A stretch of DNA of 38,493 bases. It comes from Butyrivibrio sp. GTDB taxonomy: Bacteria > Bacillota > Clostridia > Lachnospirales > Lachnospiraceae. Of the stretch, positions 7,227 through 15,251 are shown one piece after another. The notes beneath the pieces are model-generated. The model did not search any database and had not been told where the DNA came from. It saw only the letters and a list, made by a program, of their open reading frames with translations. Numbering within the stretch: position 1 is the first letter of the stretch; each line of letters starts with the position of its first letter. The translations under genes were made by a program, and so were the position numbers. Where the stretch lies: positions 1 to 38,493 of the forward strand of contig JAGAAO010000056.1 in the NCBI GenBank assembly GCA_017615275.1. The letters run 5' to 3'.

Positions 7227-9200
7227 TTACGCCAAAAACTCCCTAACATTTCCAAGTGCGAACAGTCCCTCCGGAATGTTCATCTTAATAACATTGATGT
7301 AAATAACAAACAGAATAACAAGGAACAGTAACACTACCGTCGCAACTACATAGAGCATTACATTTTTGTTTCTTCTGTATTTCTCATTAAATATTCCGTA
7401 TACCATACACAGCGCAACTATTCCAAAAATAAGATATGCACATGCTCCGGCTGTGGCATTGAAAATCGCAATAAACTCAGCTGTGATTATCAAAGGAATC
7501 ATAAGAGCTGCCTTAATTCCTGCAACCTCCAGCGCCGCAAAGAACTTAAGTCCAAGTCCCGTCAATCTTCCCGCTCCGTATATCAGAAGCGCAAACATAA
7601 ACGCAAGCACCGCAGTCAAAAATAGTGCAAGGAAAAATGATGTTACAGCTGATATAGGATGTGCCGAAAGATCAAATGAAGCAATCGACATACCTGCCAA
7701 TTCCTTGTTCAACTTAGTTGTAAGGATTGCCACAAAAGATGCGGACAGGAATGCCTGAACTATCATAAATACAATCGCCGATACCAGATACTTTCCTCCG
7801 ATATAAACGGTTCCGAAAGATGCAGGTGCTTTCAACAAAGCTATGAAAGTAGCAAAAGACTCTGCTGCATCCTCCTTCCAGGATTTTATAACAGGTACTT
7901 CCATAGTGATCTCGTCGCTATGTTTATTATCATTCGATGAACCCGGTACTATAGGAATAACAATTTTCTCTACAGGTTCCTTATTCGCCTTCTTATCAGG
8001 CTTAACTTCGGGAAGTAGCTTATCCCAGCCTTCAAAGAGTCGTTCCAGATCCTCTTTCTCTTCTGCACTAATGCGCCTTTTAACAGGTCTCTCAGGAACC
8101 TTTTTTGCTACAGGTATAACTTCGGGTTCCTTCTCTTCTGCTGCCTTTTCTTCTACAGGCGCAGCCTCGGGAGCTTTCTCCTCTGCGGCCTTTTCTTCAA
8201 CAGGTGCAGCCTCGGGAGCTTTCTCCTCTGTAGTTTTCTCTTCCACAGGCTTATCCTCTACAGCTTTTTCTTCTACGGGCGCAACCTCAGGAGCTGCTTC
8301 CGCAACTTCTTCCTCGGCAGTTTTCTCTTCAGCGACTTTTTCTTCTGCAGTCGCTTTCTTTTCTTCTGCAGGCGCAACTTCGGGGGTGTTTTCTTTGGCA
8401 GTTTTCTCTTCCACGGTTTTCTCCTCTACAGATTCAACCTCCGGAGCTTTCTCTTCGGCAGGTTTCTCCTCTACAGTTCTATCTTCCGCAACATTTTCCT
8501 CTTTTGCTTTTTCCCCACGAACCTCCTCAATTTTTATAACCTTCCCTGAGCTTGGCTTGGGTGCACGTTTATTGGAGCTCTTTCCTTTGCTCTCTTCAAC
8601 AAGCATTTTTAATTTAATCTCTTTGATTTCCTGTGTAATCATCTCTTCATTAGGCTCCTCTTTAACCGACTTTTTCTTAGTCGATTTTTTTGCCGTTCCC
8701 TTTTTAACCGGCTCTTCCTTAGATTCCTCTTTTACCGGTTCTTCTGTTTTAGATTCTTCTTTAACCTTTTCTTCTGTCTCTTCCTTAGTTGCCTTTGTTG
8801 CTTTTGTTGCTCTCTTTGTCGTTGTTTTCTTTGTTGTCTTTTTAGCCGTAGTTTTTCTTGTTGTCTTCTTAGTAGTTTTAGCCTTGGGTTCTTCCTTTAC
8901 TTCTTCTTTGGTTTCTTCTTTAACCTCTTCCTTGGTTTCCTCCTTGGCTTCTTCTTTAGCTTCTTCCTTCGGCTCTTCTTTTGTCTCTTCCTTTTTTTCA
9001 GTCTCTGTCTTAGTTACTGTTTTCTTGCGACCTCTTTTTTTCTTGGGCGCTTCTTCTTTTTTTTCGTCCTTTTTATCGTCCTTATCTATATTATTCGGCT
9101 CTTTATCTTTTTCCTTTGCCGCAAGTTCTTTTTGTGCTTCTTCACATGTACAAATCTCTCCGTCAGAAAGTTCCTGACCGCAGTATTTGCATAACCCCAT
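7227..9200 (-). CDS. Zinc-ribbon, K/E/T-rich, multi-pass membrane protein
   Basis: This 657-residue protein has three parts. Residues about 4-18 form a short zinc-ribbon-like CxxC...CxC motif (CKYCGQ, ICTCEE). Residues about 25-395 are low complexity: KEE/EEK repeats, a Lys/Thr block like a histone-H1 tail (about 108-140) and repeated PEAAPVEEK units. From about residue 435 on there are at least five hydrophobic segments with YIP1-like character (ALLIYGAGRLTG, YLIFGIVALCMVYGIF). The function is unknown. A cytoplasmic polyampholyte tail tethered to the membrane is the safe description. It is monocistronic, bounded by terminators on both sides, with a GGAGG-type site before the ATG. Confidence 0.8.
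   Translation of the reverse strand: MGLCKYCGQELSDGEICTCEEAQKELAAKEKDKEPNNIDKDDKKDEKKEEAPKKKRGRKKTVTKTETEKKEETKEEPKEEAKEEAKEETKEEVKEETKEEVKEEPKAKTTKKTTRKTTAKKTTKKTTTKRATKATKATKEETEEKVKEESKTEEPVKEESKEEPVKKGTAKKSTKKKSVKEEPNEEMITQEIKEIKLKMLVEESKGKSSNKRAPKPSSGKVIKIEEVRGEKAKEENVAEDRTVEEKPAEEKAPEVESVEEKTVEEKTAKENTPEVAPAEEKKATAEEKVAEEKTAEEEVAEAAPEVAPVEEKAVEDKPVEEKTTEEKAPEAAPVEEKAAEEKAPEAAPVEEKAAEEKEPEVIPVAKKVPERPVKRRISAEEKEDLERLFEGWDKLLPEVKPDKKANKEPVEKIVIPIVPGSSNDNKHSDEITMEVPVIKSWKEDAAESFATFIALLKAPASFGTVYIGGKYLVSAIVFMIVQAFLSASFVAILTTKLNKELAGMSIASFDLSAHPISAVTSFFLALFLTAVLAFMFALLIYGAGRLTGLGLKFFAALEVAGIKAALMIPLIITAEFIAIFNATAGACAYLIFGIVALCMVYGIFNEKYRRNKNVMLYVVATVVLLFLVILFVIYINVIKMNIPEGLFALGNVREFLA
8143..8232 (-). 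repeat. Two 45-bp tandem repeats inside the low-complexity gene
   Basis: Units 8143-8187 and 8188-8232 differ at only a few positions and encode the 15-residue unit EEKAPEAAPVEEKAA. More diverged copies continue on both sides. Such repeats can change copy number without breaking the reading frame. Confidence 0.75.
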
Positions 9201-9533
9201 TCTATTTCCTCCTAAATATCGTAAAGCCCACTCAGAAATAGCGTACTTTTTCTACTGCCAAAAACCTCGCAAGCTGTATATATATTAAACATTAGTTATC
9301 ATTCTCTCCCCACTTTATCTATGGAACATCCTAATGTTACCATTTATGTTACTATTACGTCAATATATTCCACTATAAGGTTTTAATTATTTTTACATAA
9401 TTCACTATTATGTAACAAAAAATGGCCACAGGTTATGTCCCCGTGACCATTTCAACACCATTATTATAACTTAAAATGCCAAACATTTCAGCATTTTCCC
9501 CGTTTTTCCCGCCTCCGAATTATAAAAAAAGTA
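9201..9533. other. Intergenic region with inverted repeat and GTTAC-type motifs
   Basis: There is no gene here. It holds a possible leftward promoter for the 7227-9200 gene (TTGACG and TAACAT, 18-bp spacer, about 9342-9371). It also has a perfect 9-bp inverted repeat TTACATAAT/ATTATGTAA with a 5-bp spacer (9393-9415), two nearby copies of ATGTTAC (about 9333 and 9347), and the NUDIX terminator at 9417-9452. Confidence 0.5.
9417..9452 (-). terminator. Terminator of the NUDIX transcription unit
   Basis: On the minus strand AAATGGTCAC pairs with GTGGCCATTT (one G-U), with an inner GG/CC extension, followed by a T-run. It lies about 80 bp after the NUDIX stop. Confidence 0.75.
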
Positions 9534-10190
9534 TTACTTCCACATATCGCCTACAAAGCACATAAGAGCAGCCCACGTATATACCGAATAGTAGTGGCCT
9601 CTGTCGTCAACTCCCGTTTTCAAAAGCTCTTTTGCCTTAGCCTTGTCAATAAGCGCAAAGCCGTCAAAGCACTCCTGGCCTTCAGCTCCCGACTGTGTAA
9701 GCTTGGAAAGATCGTTTCCCTTCAAAACAACACCCACAAGAGCATTGCTCTCATCTGTAAGTCCGGGTGAACTAAACAAAAGCGGATTGATAACAAAAAT
9801 TTTATCCTTGCTCTCATCAACCTCTATCCCTGTCTCCTCACGTATCTCCCTGATCGCCGTCGTGATCACAGGAGATTCCGTATCCTTATCCTCAGGATCC
9901 ACAAGCCCTGCAGGAACCCCCAATAGGAACCTTCCCGCCGGATATCTGTACTCATATGATAAAAGAAGCTTCGACTCATCGCCGTCATCCACAACAACGA
10001 CGCAGCTTACCGCATCGGGAACCATCTTTTTAAATTCCTCGTCATCCTTTATGGATGCGAGATTGTCAAGGTCCCTTCTTGTTGCGTTAAAATAGTGTCT
10101 TCCCTCCTCAAATTGCAGATCGAACACTTTTATAAACTTCTCATCTATTATTGTCTTTACTTTTTCTTTTGTAATCTTAGGTCCTATCAT
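9534..10190 (-). CDS. NUDIX hydrolase, ADP-ribose pyrophosphatase-like
   Basis: This 218-residue cytoplasmic hydrolase of nucleoside-diphosphate-linked compounds carries the Nudix box catalytic part AIREIREETGIEV, preceded by PAGLVDPEDKD. The spacing from Gly to the first Glu of the box is slightly longer than usual. The layout of an N-terminal beta domain, the Nudix core and a long C-terminal extension is like that of ADP-ribose pyrophosphatases. The substrate cannot be decided from sequence. GAGG precedes the ATG by about six bases. It is the last gene of a leftward group with the cupin and the small Cys-rich gene. Confidence 0.88.
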   Translation of the reverse strand: MIGPKITKEKVKTIIDEKFIKVFDLQFEEGRHYFNATRRDLDNLASIKDDEEFKKMVPDAVSCVVVVDDGDESKLLLSYEYRYPAGRFLLGVPAGLVDPEDKDTESPVITTAIREIREETGIEVDESKDKIFVINPLLFSSPGLTDESNALVGVVLKGNDLSKLTQSGAEGQECFDGFALIDKAKAKELLKTGVDDRGHYYSVYTWAALMCFVGDMWK

Positions 10191-10275
10191 CTATATCCTC
10201 TATTATATAACTTTACTGTGACTTTTTGTAATTCTTCGGTAAAAACAATGCAAAACAGTTCTCGCGGTTATCTTA

Positions 10276-10446
10276 TCACATCTGATGTCTGACTACTTTG
10301 TACTCATCGTTGTCCTGATAATACGGACAATCCTTGTTATTACCGGACATAAGCCTGTAATAGTCGTCTTCATCCATATTTACCATGCATGTGTAGCATT
10401 CCCAATCTTCATCATACACATAGTTGGCACAAGTATCACAGATCAT
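10276..10446 (-). CDS. Small Cys-rich protein (DUF6472-like), 56 residues
   Basis: This short reading frame starts MICDTCANYVYDEDWECY and ends EYKVVRHQM. Its Cys pattern is C3-x2-C6 ... C17-x2-C20 ... C40, with many acidic and Tyr residues, which fits a small metal-binding domain. I recall very similar small proteins (DUF6472) widely present in Lachnospiraceae; their function is unknown. Its ATG overlaps the cupin stop as ATGA (10443-10446), which strongly supports translation. It is followed after 86 bp by the NUDIX gene. Confidence 0.8.
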   Translation of the reverse strand: MICDTCANYVYDEDWECYTCMVNMDEDDYYRLMSGNNKDCPYYQDNDEYKVVRHQM

Positions 10447-10775
10447 ACGAAATCCTCTCTCATCGGATTAAAAATATCAAGAAGGACACCCTTTTCAAGA
10501 CATACGCAGCCGTGCTCGACGCTGTCAGTCTTAAGCATGGTGTCTCCCGCTTTAACGATCTTTTTTACACCATCGATCTCAAACTCAAATTTACCGCTCA
10601 CCACGTATGTGATCTGCGTGTGCGGATGATGGTGAAGCGATCCCACCGCTCCTTCTTCAAAAGTATTCTCAACGCACATAAGATCCTTGCTGTACGCAAG
10701 CACCCTTCTTACCACGCCGTTACCCTGATCTTCAGGTTTTACATCATCATAAAATACCCATCTGTCGTTCAACAT
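10443..10775 (-). CDS. Single-domain cupin protein
   Basis: This 110-residue protein carries a metal-binding cupin core. Motif 1 is GSLHHHPHTQITYVVSGKFE, with the His cluster around residues 48-52, and motif 2 is GDTMLKTDSVEHGCVCLEKG. Such small cupins are typically dioxygenase- or isomerase-like enzymes or sugar/ligand sensors; the substrate is not deducible. It overlaps the next small gene by four bases, indicating translational coupling. Confidence 0.88.
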   Translation of the reverse strand: MLNDRWVFYDDVKPEDQGNGVVRRVLAYSKDLMCVENTFEEGAVGSLHHHPHTQITYVVSGKFEFEIDGVKKIVKAGDTMLKTDSVEHGCVCLEKGVLLDIFNPMREDFV

Positions 10776-10805
10776 ATTTTCTACCTCAAAAATATTTTAC
10801 TCGAA

Positions 10806-10830
10806 CAAAGAGTTGCAATGCAACTCTTTG
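10806..10830 (-). terminator. Perfect hairpin after the peptidoglycan hydrolase gene
   Basis: CAAAGAGTTGCA and TGCAACTCTTTG form a 12-bp perfect palindrome around one base, 15 bp beyond the hydrolase stop. Only a weak T-rich stretch follows on the minus strand, so efficiency is uncertain. Confidence 0.6.
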
Positions 10831-10844
10831 CTTGAGACTACTAA

Positions 10845-12332
10845 TCATTCTGCGGGAATAGCATCATCCAAAGCATATCCGTCGAATGTGCCGCCATTTA
10901 CTCCATATCCCGTAATCTTATTAAAATCTGCATAGCGCCACACTTTACACACCTTATCCGAGAAATTTCCTTCGATAGTGTACACCTTGCGGGTGGCTTT
11001 ATCATAACCGACAACTATCGCAGTGTGTGATGCTCCCGCCGATTTAAGGAACATTATATCACCGTACTTTGGAGTGTATGACTCCTTATACTTAAATCTT
11101 CCTCTTGCGATGTAATCGTTCATACCTGCAGTCACGGCGTCATACTTGGGAACAAGGCCGTCCGGATTGGCTGATGATCTGAGAATGCCTGCCTGATATG
11201 CGCACCATGATACGAATATTGCGCACCATGCTACTCCGTTATATCCAAACCACTCGCCGTATTTCGTAAGGTTCTCACCCTGCTCCTTGTAGCCATACTC
11301 AGCCAGAGCAATATTCACGAACTTCTCAAGCACACTGTCTGATGCGCCGAATTTAGACGCTGCATTGTATACCTGATTTATTCCTTCTGTGTACTTGTCA
11401 GTCGCAGCCTTGTGAAGACTATCGAGAGTCACTTTGCCGGACACAGCTCCCAGGATATCGAGTGCTTTCTTGGGACTGCTGTTGTACAGATTTGCAAAAT
11501 AGATCAGCGCTCTGTCATCGACAATCCCTCTCATCTCGCCTGCATCGATAAAGCGGTTCACATCATTTATAGCCTTATCATACTGAGCCTTGCGACCAAA
11601 TTCGCTTCCGAGAAGTTCCTGCATCGCAGCTCTTTCAGCATCGCTCAAATGCCTTCCGATGAACACCTTTCTGTCCTGCTTAATATCCTTTACAAGCTCT
11701 GAGTCTTTTCCAAGAATATCTTCAACGGTCGCCCTGCCAACATCATACATAAGTTCCAAAAGATCGTGCGCATTTTCTTCAGACCACTGCAGAATTCCGA
11801 TACTCACGGCTTCATCGGGATCAACGAAAGTATAATCCCCACCTGCTTTCATGATCACGTCGATCGTAAATTTTACGATATCACCTGAGAACTCTCCTAA
11901 AGTTTGATCATCCGCTGGGATGTCATCAACTTTTTTATTATCATCATTTACAACAGGTGTAAAAGAAGCATAAAGCTTTGCCTTCGTCTGCTCTCCGACC
12001 ATTCCGTCGGCAGTAAGTCCGTTATCTCTCTGGAAATCGAGAATGCCGTTATAAGTCTTCTCTCCCGCAACGCCGTCCGCAGAACCGATATTGTATCCGG
12101 CATTTATGAGCCCCTGCTGAATTGGAATGATCTGATTCTTAAGCATATTCCATGTCGCGTCGTCAACAACTCCTGTCGGAACGAGCCCATACATAGACTG
12201 AAATCTCTTGACCGCATTCTCTGTTCCCGGTCCGAATATTCCGTCAAGTCCATTGGGATTGAAGCAAAGCATTCTAAGTCCCTGCTGCAAGTATTTTACT
12301 GTATTGCTGTTATCTCCTCTTTGTAAGTTCAT
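10845..12332 (-). CDS. Endolysin-like peptidoglycan hydrolase (2x PG-binding, lysozyme-like, CHAP)
   Basis: This 495-residue protein has no signal peptide. Residues 3-64 and 69-122 are two peptidoglycan-binding type 1 domains (DGIFGPGTENAVKRFQ; DGMVGEQTKAKL). Residues about 150-330 contain EAVSIGILQWSEENAHDLL, which resembles phage tail- or endolysin-type lysozyme domains. Residues about 345-480 are a CHAP amidase/endopeptidase with WCAIFVSWC (C370), ASHTAIVVGY (H436) and TIEGN (E454). I chose the ATG at 12332, with GAAAGGAG seven bases upstream, over an in-frame ATG 13 codons earlier. The lack of a signal peptide plus the divergent sigma/holin genes suggests release through the holin. It stands apart from any phage structural gene. 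Confidence 0.88.
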   Translation of the reverse strand: MNLQRGDNSNTVKYLQQGLRMLCFNPNGLDGIFGPGTENAVKRFQSMYGLVPTGVVDDATWNMLKNQIIPIQQGLINAGYNIGSADGVAGEKTYNGILDFQRDNGLTADGMVGEQTKAKLYASFTPVVNDDNKKVDDIPADDQTLGEFSGDIVKFTIDVIMKAGGDYTFVDPDEAVSIGILQWSEENAHDLLELMYDVGRATVEDILGKDSELVKDIKQDRKVFIGRHLSDAERAAMQELLGSEFGRKAQYDKAINDVNRFIDAGEMRGIVDDRALIYFANLYNSSPKKALDILGAVSGKVTLDSLHKAATDKYTEGINQVYNAASKFGASDSVLEKFVNIALAEYGYKEQGENLTKYGEWFGYNGVAWCAIFVSWCAYQAGILRSSANPDGLVPKYDAVTAGMNDYIARGRFKYKESYTPKYGDIMFLKSAGASHTAIVVGYDKATRKVYTIEGNFSDKVCKVWRYADFNKITGYGVNGGTFDGYALDDAIPAE

Positions 12333-12658
12333 ATCGTTTCTCCTTTCGTTTTTTGCGTACGCAATAAGCAAAAAGAGAAACCCCTATGAATTGTAAACCG
12401 CTATCCGAAAAAAATTCGTAAAACTACTAAATCCCTACTTTCTTCACCGTATAAACACGGGTATTTCACATATTTTTCCTATCATAAATATATAACGATA
12501 TAGCGAAAAAGTAGAAAGGCTCCATACACACACCATGAAGATAATTACATAAAATAAGAAACCTTTATGCTACCCGAAAATATTTTACCGACAATTATCG
12601 TTATTTAGTTTCCATACCTTTCATTTTTTTCTTTCTACATTTCGTAGGAGGGAAAAAT
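12333..12658. promoter_or_regulatory. Divergent control region between hydrolase and sigma/holin genes
   Basis: This 326-bp gene-free region contains a perfect 12-bp palindrome TTGCGTACGCAA (12353-12364) just upstream of the hydrolase RBS, and a minus-strand TTTACA (12392-12397), the -35 type used by TcdR/UviA sigma factors. It also has inverted copies ATAACGATA (12492-12500) and TATCGTTAT (12596-12604), plus GTAGAAAG (12511-12518) and CTTTCTAC (12631-12638). No clear sigma-A promoter stands out. AGGAGGG precedes the sigma gene ATG. Confidence 0.45.
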
Positions 12659-13204
12659 ATGAAAGATTTCAAATGCATACTTACGGAAATTAAACAAGGG
12701 AACAAAAACGCGTTTATGGAACTTCTTGAACAATTCAGACCTCTGATCGTAAAATACTCCAATCTGCTTTATAAGGATGATTTTGAGGACATGAAGTCTG
12801 AATTCACAACCACATTGTGGCAGGCTGTCTGCAACATAAAAAAATATGACATAAACAAGCAGATCGTTCGCTATTTCTCAAATGCACTTCGCATGCGCTT
12901 TCTCGAGCTGTACAGAGAAAGCCGTTCATACAATGACCACTGCCTGCTTGCCGGAGACTACGACTTTTACCAAAATGTCGCAGATCCCGTTTCACAAAAT
13001 GATCATCTGATAACCCAGCTCGACATCAACAAATATATAAATTCGCTAAGTGAAAACATGAAACTGATCGCTCACTACATAATAAACCTGCAGTACAGCG
13101 ACTCAGAAATCGCCAAACACCTGCAGATGTCCCGTCAGTACATAAACCGTATCAGAAGAAAAATACGAGACGACTATTGCAAGAGGTTTAATTATGGATA
13201 CTAA
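12659..13204 (+). CDS. TcdR/UviA-like alternative sigma factor
   Basis: This 181-residue RNA polymerase sigma factor has a region 2-like half (EQFRPLIVKYSNLLYKDDFE, then TTLWQAV and SNALRMRFLELYRES) and a region 4 helix-turn-helix (YSDSEIAKHLQMSRQYINRI, about 147-166). Its size and weak resemblance to ECF factors fit group 5 sigma factors (TcdR, BotR, TetR, UviA, about 180 residues), which switch on toxin or bacteriocin genes. Its coupling to a holin gene by an 11-bp overlap is the same pairing as in uviA-uviB and close to tcdR...tcdE. AGGAGGG precedes the ATG. Confidence 0.75.
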   Translation: MKDFKCILTEIKQGNKNAFMELLEQFRPLIVKYSNLLYKDDFEDMKSEFTTTLWQAVCNIKKYDINKQIVRYFSNALRMRFLELYRESRSYNDHCLLAGDYDFYQNVADPVSQNDHLITQLDINKYINSLSENMKLIAHYIINLQYSDSEIAKHLQMSRQYINRIRRKIRDDYCKRFNYGY

Positions 13205-13658
13205 ACCTTACCTGCTAAGCACATGGCTTCCATCCATCTGCATGTTCTGGTTAAATGAATTTCATCTGATCGGCTTTAGCATACTTTTTTTGATAGCGCT
13301 TATGTGTCTCGATTTCTTTTCAGGACTCCTGGCTGCGAAAAAAGAAGCCCTTGATCACCCGGACGATCCTGCATACGGATGGAGCAGCAAAAAATGTATC
13401 TTCGGAATCTACAAAAAAATCGGATATATACTGACAATCCTTGTGGCGATAAGCATTGATTATCTGATCTTCCACTTTGGCAACGAACTTGAGCTTTCAT
13501 ACCCCGAAGGAGCATATTTCGGCTCCATCGTGATCATATGGCTCACAGTGAACGAGCTGCTTTCAATCTTGGAAAACGCTCAAAAGATGGGCGTAGAGCT
13601 CCCCAATTTCCTAAACCGGGTACTCTCCGTCTCAAGAGACAAAATAAATAAACAATAG
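13194..13658 (+). CDS. TcdE/UviB-like holin
   Basis: This 154-residue membrane protein of the toxin-secretion/phage-lysis holin family has three hydrophobic segments (about 22-44, 70-90, 104-124). It carries the family hallmarks LDFFSGLLAAKKE after the first helix, GIYKKIGYILTILVAISIDY, and the C-terminal NELLSILENAQKMGVELPNF. Holins of this type make pores for release of toxins (TcdE) or lysins. Its ATG lies inside the last codons of the sigma gene, with AGAGG upstream, so the two are translated together. Confidence 0.88.
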   Translation: MDTKPYLLSTWLPSICMFWLNEFHLIGFSILFLIALMCLDFFSGLLAAKKEALDHPDDPAYGWSSKKCIFGIYKKIGYILTILVAISIDYLIFHFGNELELSYPEGAYFGSIVIIWLTVNELLSILENAQKMGVELPNFLNRVLSVSRDKINKQ

Positions 13659-13663
13659 AAAAA

Positions 13664-13698
13664 TTGAAGCGGTGAACCTCAAAAGTTCATCGCTTCAA
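13664..13698. terminator. Shared terminator of holin and ASKHA genes
   Basis: TTGAAGCGGTGAAC pairs with GTTCATCGCTTCAA (one G-U) around a 7-base loop. It starts six bases after the holin stop and overlaps the last codons of the convergent gene. A-rich sequence on its left supports use in the leftward direction. Confidence 0.65.
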
Positions 13699-15220
13699 CA
13701 AATTCTTCATCAAAATCATCTAAATTTGCAAGTACTACCTCAGTCGCACTTTCTTTTATCATATTTATCTCAGACAGAGCTTCCTCTTTTCTTCCCGACA
13801 AGATCTTCGAAAGAACCTTAACAGCGCCCTTAAGCGCACTGTTTCCAATACACTCCGCGCCGCCCGGGAACTCTGTCGGAAACAGCTTTATGCTCCTTAT
13901 CCTCTCATAATCAAGATTAGCGCCAAAGCCACCTGCGATATAAATAATATCGGGAACGCATCCGCCGGTAAGCTCTTTAAGCCCCGTGCTCACAGCTCCT
14001 TTTGCAAGCTGAATATTTCTTATATCCTGCTGCGTAACGGTAATTCGCCCATCATCCGTAAGTGCAAATCCCGTGTCAAAAAACTCGTCTCTAAGCAGTC
14101 CGCTCTTATCCGCAGCTCCTACTCTTACAAGCTCGGAAACAGCTTCCATTATGCCTGTTCCGCAAATCCCGATGGGATCTTTATCGCCTATGGTCTCGAC
14201 TTTGGAAAAAAATGTCACATCAGAGCCCTTCATTATATCGACATGGCAGACAGCTCCCGGTACAGATGCAACTCCGCATGATATCGTTCCGCCCTCAAAG
14301 ACGGGTCCCGCCGCAGTTGATGTCACCTTAAGTTTCTCACCGTCATAAAAAGCCATCTCTCCATTTGTTCCAAGGTCAAGAAGAAGTACCTTCTTATTCT
14401 CAGCATTTATCATATCTGCATAGTAGATACCCGAAACGATATCCGCTCCTACAAACGCAGATATTCCCGGCATTGTAATAAGGCTTGTGCCAAACATCTC
14501 TGTCTCATACACATTATTATCGATCGCAATGTACGGATACTTTCCGAGCCCTTCAACGTCAAGTCCTCTGAATATCTGAAGCATCGTAGTATTTCCCGTA
14601 ACCACGATCTCAGAAATATCTGCAGATGCCTTTTCTCTAAGTTCATTTATCAGCTCCGAGATATCGTTTGTAACAGTCACTCTGAGCTCATCCAGCTTTT
14701 TTTTATCCGAAGCATACGCAATTCTCGATATCACATCCGCGCCCACTCGCCTTTGGTGATTCACACAGCTCGCAGCATCTATTATTTGGGGTTCACAGCC
14801 ATCGCTCATTCCCACAAGCGCCGCTGCAATAGTCGTTGTTCCTATATCGACCGCAATGCCGTACCTGTCATAATTTCCGACATTCACCGAACTTGTCAGC
14901 GTCTCAACAACAATATTCTCTTCCATGAGATTCGAAGCGCCTATGCAAACTTCGCAATCCTCTTCCGGGATGCATCTGCACAGAAGCCTCACGCCGTCAT
15001 CCAAGTCCCTGTCACTCAAAAAGGTCTTATCCTGAGTATTTGGCGCCGGTGCACCGTACGAAAACTTCACCGTGCACTTTCCGCATCTCCCCGCTCCTCC
15101 GCAGGGATATACCACGTCAATACCTGCATCCGCAAGCACGCCCTTGAGCATCTTCCCTTTAACAGCCTCAACCACAACCCTATTCTTTTTATACTCAATA
15201 CTCACCCTTATCTTCTTCAT
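13679..15220 (-). CDS. 2Fe-2S/ASKHA protein (DUF4445, RACo-like reductive activator)
   Basis: This 513-residue protein has an N-terminal plant-type ferredoxin domain with C40, C46, C49 and C81 (PCGGAGRCGKC ... LLCRC). It is followed by a linker and an ASKHA ATPase-like domain (YGIAVDIGTTTIAAALVG; LLLDLGTNGEMAFYDG; IYIAGGFGANLDYERI). Homologues use ATP to drive reductive reactivation of corrinoid proteins, normally encoded beside them. No corrinoid protein or methyltransferase is in this window. I chose the ATG at 15220, because further upstream the frame runs into the palindromic repeat. No clear SD is seen. An extended -10-like TGGTACAAT lies just upstream, so the leader may be very short. 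Confidence 0.88.
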   Translation of the reverse strand: MKKIRVSIEYKKNRVVVEAVKGKMLKGVLADAGIDVVYPCGGAGRCGKCTVKFSYGAPAPNTQDKTFLSDRDLDDGVRLLCRCIPEEDCEVCIGASNLMEENIVVETLTSSVNVGNYDRYGIAVDIGTTTIAAALVGMSDGCEPQIIDAASCVNHQRRVGADVISRIAYASDKKKLDELRVTVTNDISELINELREKASADISEIVVTGNTTMLQIFRGLDVEGLGKYPYIAIDNNVYETEMFGTSLITMPGISAFVGADIVSGIYYADMINAENKKVLLLDLGTNGEMAFYDGEKLKVTSTAAGPVFEGGTISCGVASVPGAVCHVDIMKGSDVTFFSKVETIGDKDPIGICGTGIMEAVSELVRVGAADKSGLLRDEFFDTGFALTDDGRITVTQQDIRNIQLAKGAVSTGLKELTGGCVPDIIYIAGGFGANLDYERIRSIKLFPTEFPGGAECIGNSALKGAVKVLSKILSGRKEEALSEINMIKESATEVVLANLDDFDEEFVEAMNF

Positions 15221-15251
15221 ATATGCATTGTACCATACCCTTTTTACCATG

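Noticed and set aside
7843-9177. 444-codon open frame on the + strand rich in Ser/Phe
   Set aside because: It is the antisense image of the K/E-rich repeat gene; low-complexity codons such as GAA and AAA read as TTC and TTT on the other strand, so a long open frame arises by composition. It has no RBS and no recognisable domain.
10845-13658. Prophage remnant
   Set aside because: Only lysis-type genes are present; no integrase, terminase, capsid, tail or attachment site is seen, and the sigma-holin overlap matches TcdR/UviA-type modules better.
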